6,345 nucleotides of DNA from assembly GCA_030631915.1 (NCBI GenBank), contig DAOVKF010000090.1:1-6345 (forward strand). Direction: 5' to 3'. Positions within the stretch are counted from its first letter, which is position 1. Every line of letters begins with the position of its first letter. The notes beneath the pieces were generated by a model. That model searched no databases, was not told the origin of the DNA, and saw nothing but the letters and a program-made list of their open reading frames with translations. The position numbers and the translations under genes were made by a program. Shown piece after piece: positions 5,836 through 6,345 of this stretch. The DNA is from Candidatus Omnitrophota bacterium. GTDB taxonomy: Bacteria > Omnitrophota > Gorgyraeia > Tantalellales > Tantalellaceae.

Positions 5836-6345
5836 GATAGATCTTACGTTCCGTGAGCTGAAGGAAAAAAGAAAAAAAGCGTTTATCCCGTATGTGACCG
5901 CGGGCGATCCCGGGATGGGGGCGACAAAAAAGATAGTCCGCGCGCTGGCGCGGGCCGGGTCCGATATCATAGAACTGGGCATACCTTTTTCCGACCCTCT
6001 GGCAGACGGCCCGACGATACAGCGGGCCGTGCATCGTTCGCTTTCAGCCGGCTGTTCGGTCAAAAAGATATTCAAGCTGGTCAGGGACCTGAGGAGCGAT
6101 GTCCGGGTGCCTTTTGTTTTTATGACCTATTATAATATCGTTTTTAACCACGGGGTCGAACGTTTCATAAAGGATGCCAGGGACAGCGGGGCGGATGGCA
6201 TAATCGTTCCGGACCTGCCCATGGAAGAGACTGAAGAGCTGACAAGTCTTGCGGATAAAGAGGATTTTCCCGTCATACTGCTTGCCGCGCCCACCACACC
6301 GATCGCAAGGTTCAAAAAAATAGCCGAGCGTTCCAGGGGATTCAT
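5828..6345 (+). CDS. trpA: Tryptophan synthase alpha subunit (TrpA), 3' end outside the window
   Basis: TrpA cleaves indole-3-glycerol phosphate to glyceraldehyde 3-phosphate and indole, which passes through a tunnel to TrpB. The frame is open from ATG 5828 to the right edge, giving 172 residues of an expected ~260-270. The strand-1 motif FIPYVTAGDPG (19-29) is followed by ELGIPFSDPLADGPTIQRA (49-67), which holds both catalytic acids, Glu49 and Asp60, at the same numbers as in the E. coli enzyme. MTYYNIVFNHG (99-109), ADGIIVPDLP (122-131) and LLAAPTTP (151-158) follow in the normal order. The visible part is intact; the missing C-terminal third would hold the remaining phosphate-binding loop. 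The start overlaps the trpB stop by eight bases. Near the N-terminus, a lysine-rich stretch (EKRKK) is encoded by runs of six and seven A's (5865-5870 and 5872-5878), with no frame disruption. Whether the operon continues past trpA cannot be seen. Confidence 0.97.
   Translation, partial: MNRIDLTFRELKEKRKKAFIPYVTAGDPGMGATKKIVRALARAGSDIIELGIPFSDPLADGPTIQRAVHRSLSAGCSVKKIFKLVRDLRSDVRVPFVFMTYYNIVFNHGVERFIKDARDSGADGIIVPDLPMEETEELTSLADKEDFPVILLAAPTTPIARFKKIAERSRGF

Noticed and set aside
1..6345. Search for a novel system (retron, CRISPR, toxin-antitoxin, mobile element, structured RNA)
   Set aside because: Every stretch is accounted for by trp genes or the short upstream tail. No repeats, non-coding blocks or unexplained frames remain.

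Overview
The window is almost wall-to-wall coding on the + strand. It holds a complete, unfused tryptophan biosynthesis operon in the order trpE-trpG-trpD-trpC-trpF-trpB-trpA. The last gene is cut off by the right edge after 172 codons. The first ~104 bases are the 3' end of another + strand gene whose stop codon lies inside the start of trpE. No RNA gene, mobile element, CRISPR array, tandem repeat or convincing terminator is visible, and no non-coding gap exceeds 24 bases.

Layout: tail of an unrecognised ORF (to 104); trpE 88-1563; trpG 1560-2135 (ATGA overlap with trpE); trpD 2151-3200 (15-nt gap); trpC 3213-3989 (12-nt gap); trpF 4014-4655 (24-nt gap); trpB 4639-5835 (17-nt overlap); trpA 5828 to beyond the right edge (8-nt overlap). 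Most genes have a recognisable purine-rich Shine-Dalgarno sequence; the one for trpC is weak. The compact spacing implies one polycistronic message with translational coupling at E/G, F/B and B/A.

Together the products make the whole branch from chorismate to tryptophan. TrpE+TrpG make anthranilate from chorismate and glutamine. TrpD adds the phosphoribosyl group. TrpF isomerises the product, TrpC closes the indole ring, and the TrpB/TrpA complex turns indole-3-glycerol phosphate plus serine into tryptophan. All recognisable catalytic residues are intact, so the pathway looks functional, and TrpE keeps the LLES motif linked to tryptophan feedback inhibition.

Organism: clearly bacterial (Shine-Dalgarno sites, bacterial operon). 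Base composition is moderate, around or slightly above half G+C, and AGG (Arg) and ATA (Ile) codons are frequent. All seven genes are separate, unlike the trpC-F and trpG-D fusions of enteric bacteria. This would fit an uncultivated Gram-negative-type lineage; Omnitrophota or another deep-branching phylum is a guess the sequence cannot settle. I found no previously undescribed system here. The items worth a second look are modest: the unidentified overlapping upstream gene with no leader in the junction, the very low tryptophan content of the enzymes, and a few motif variants.
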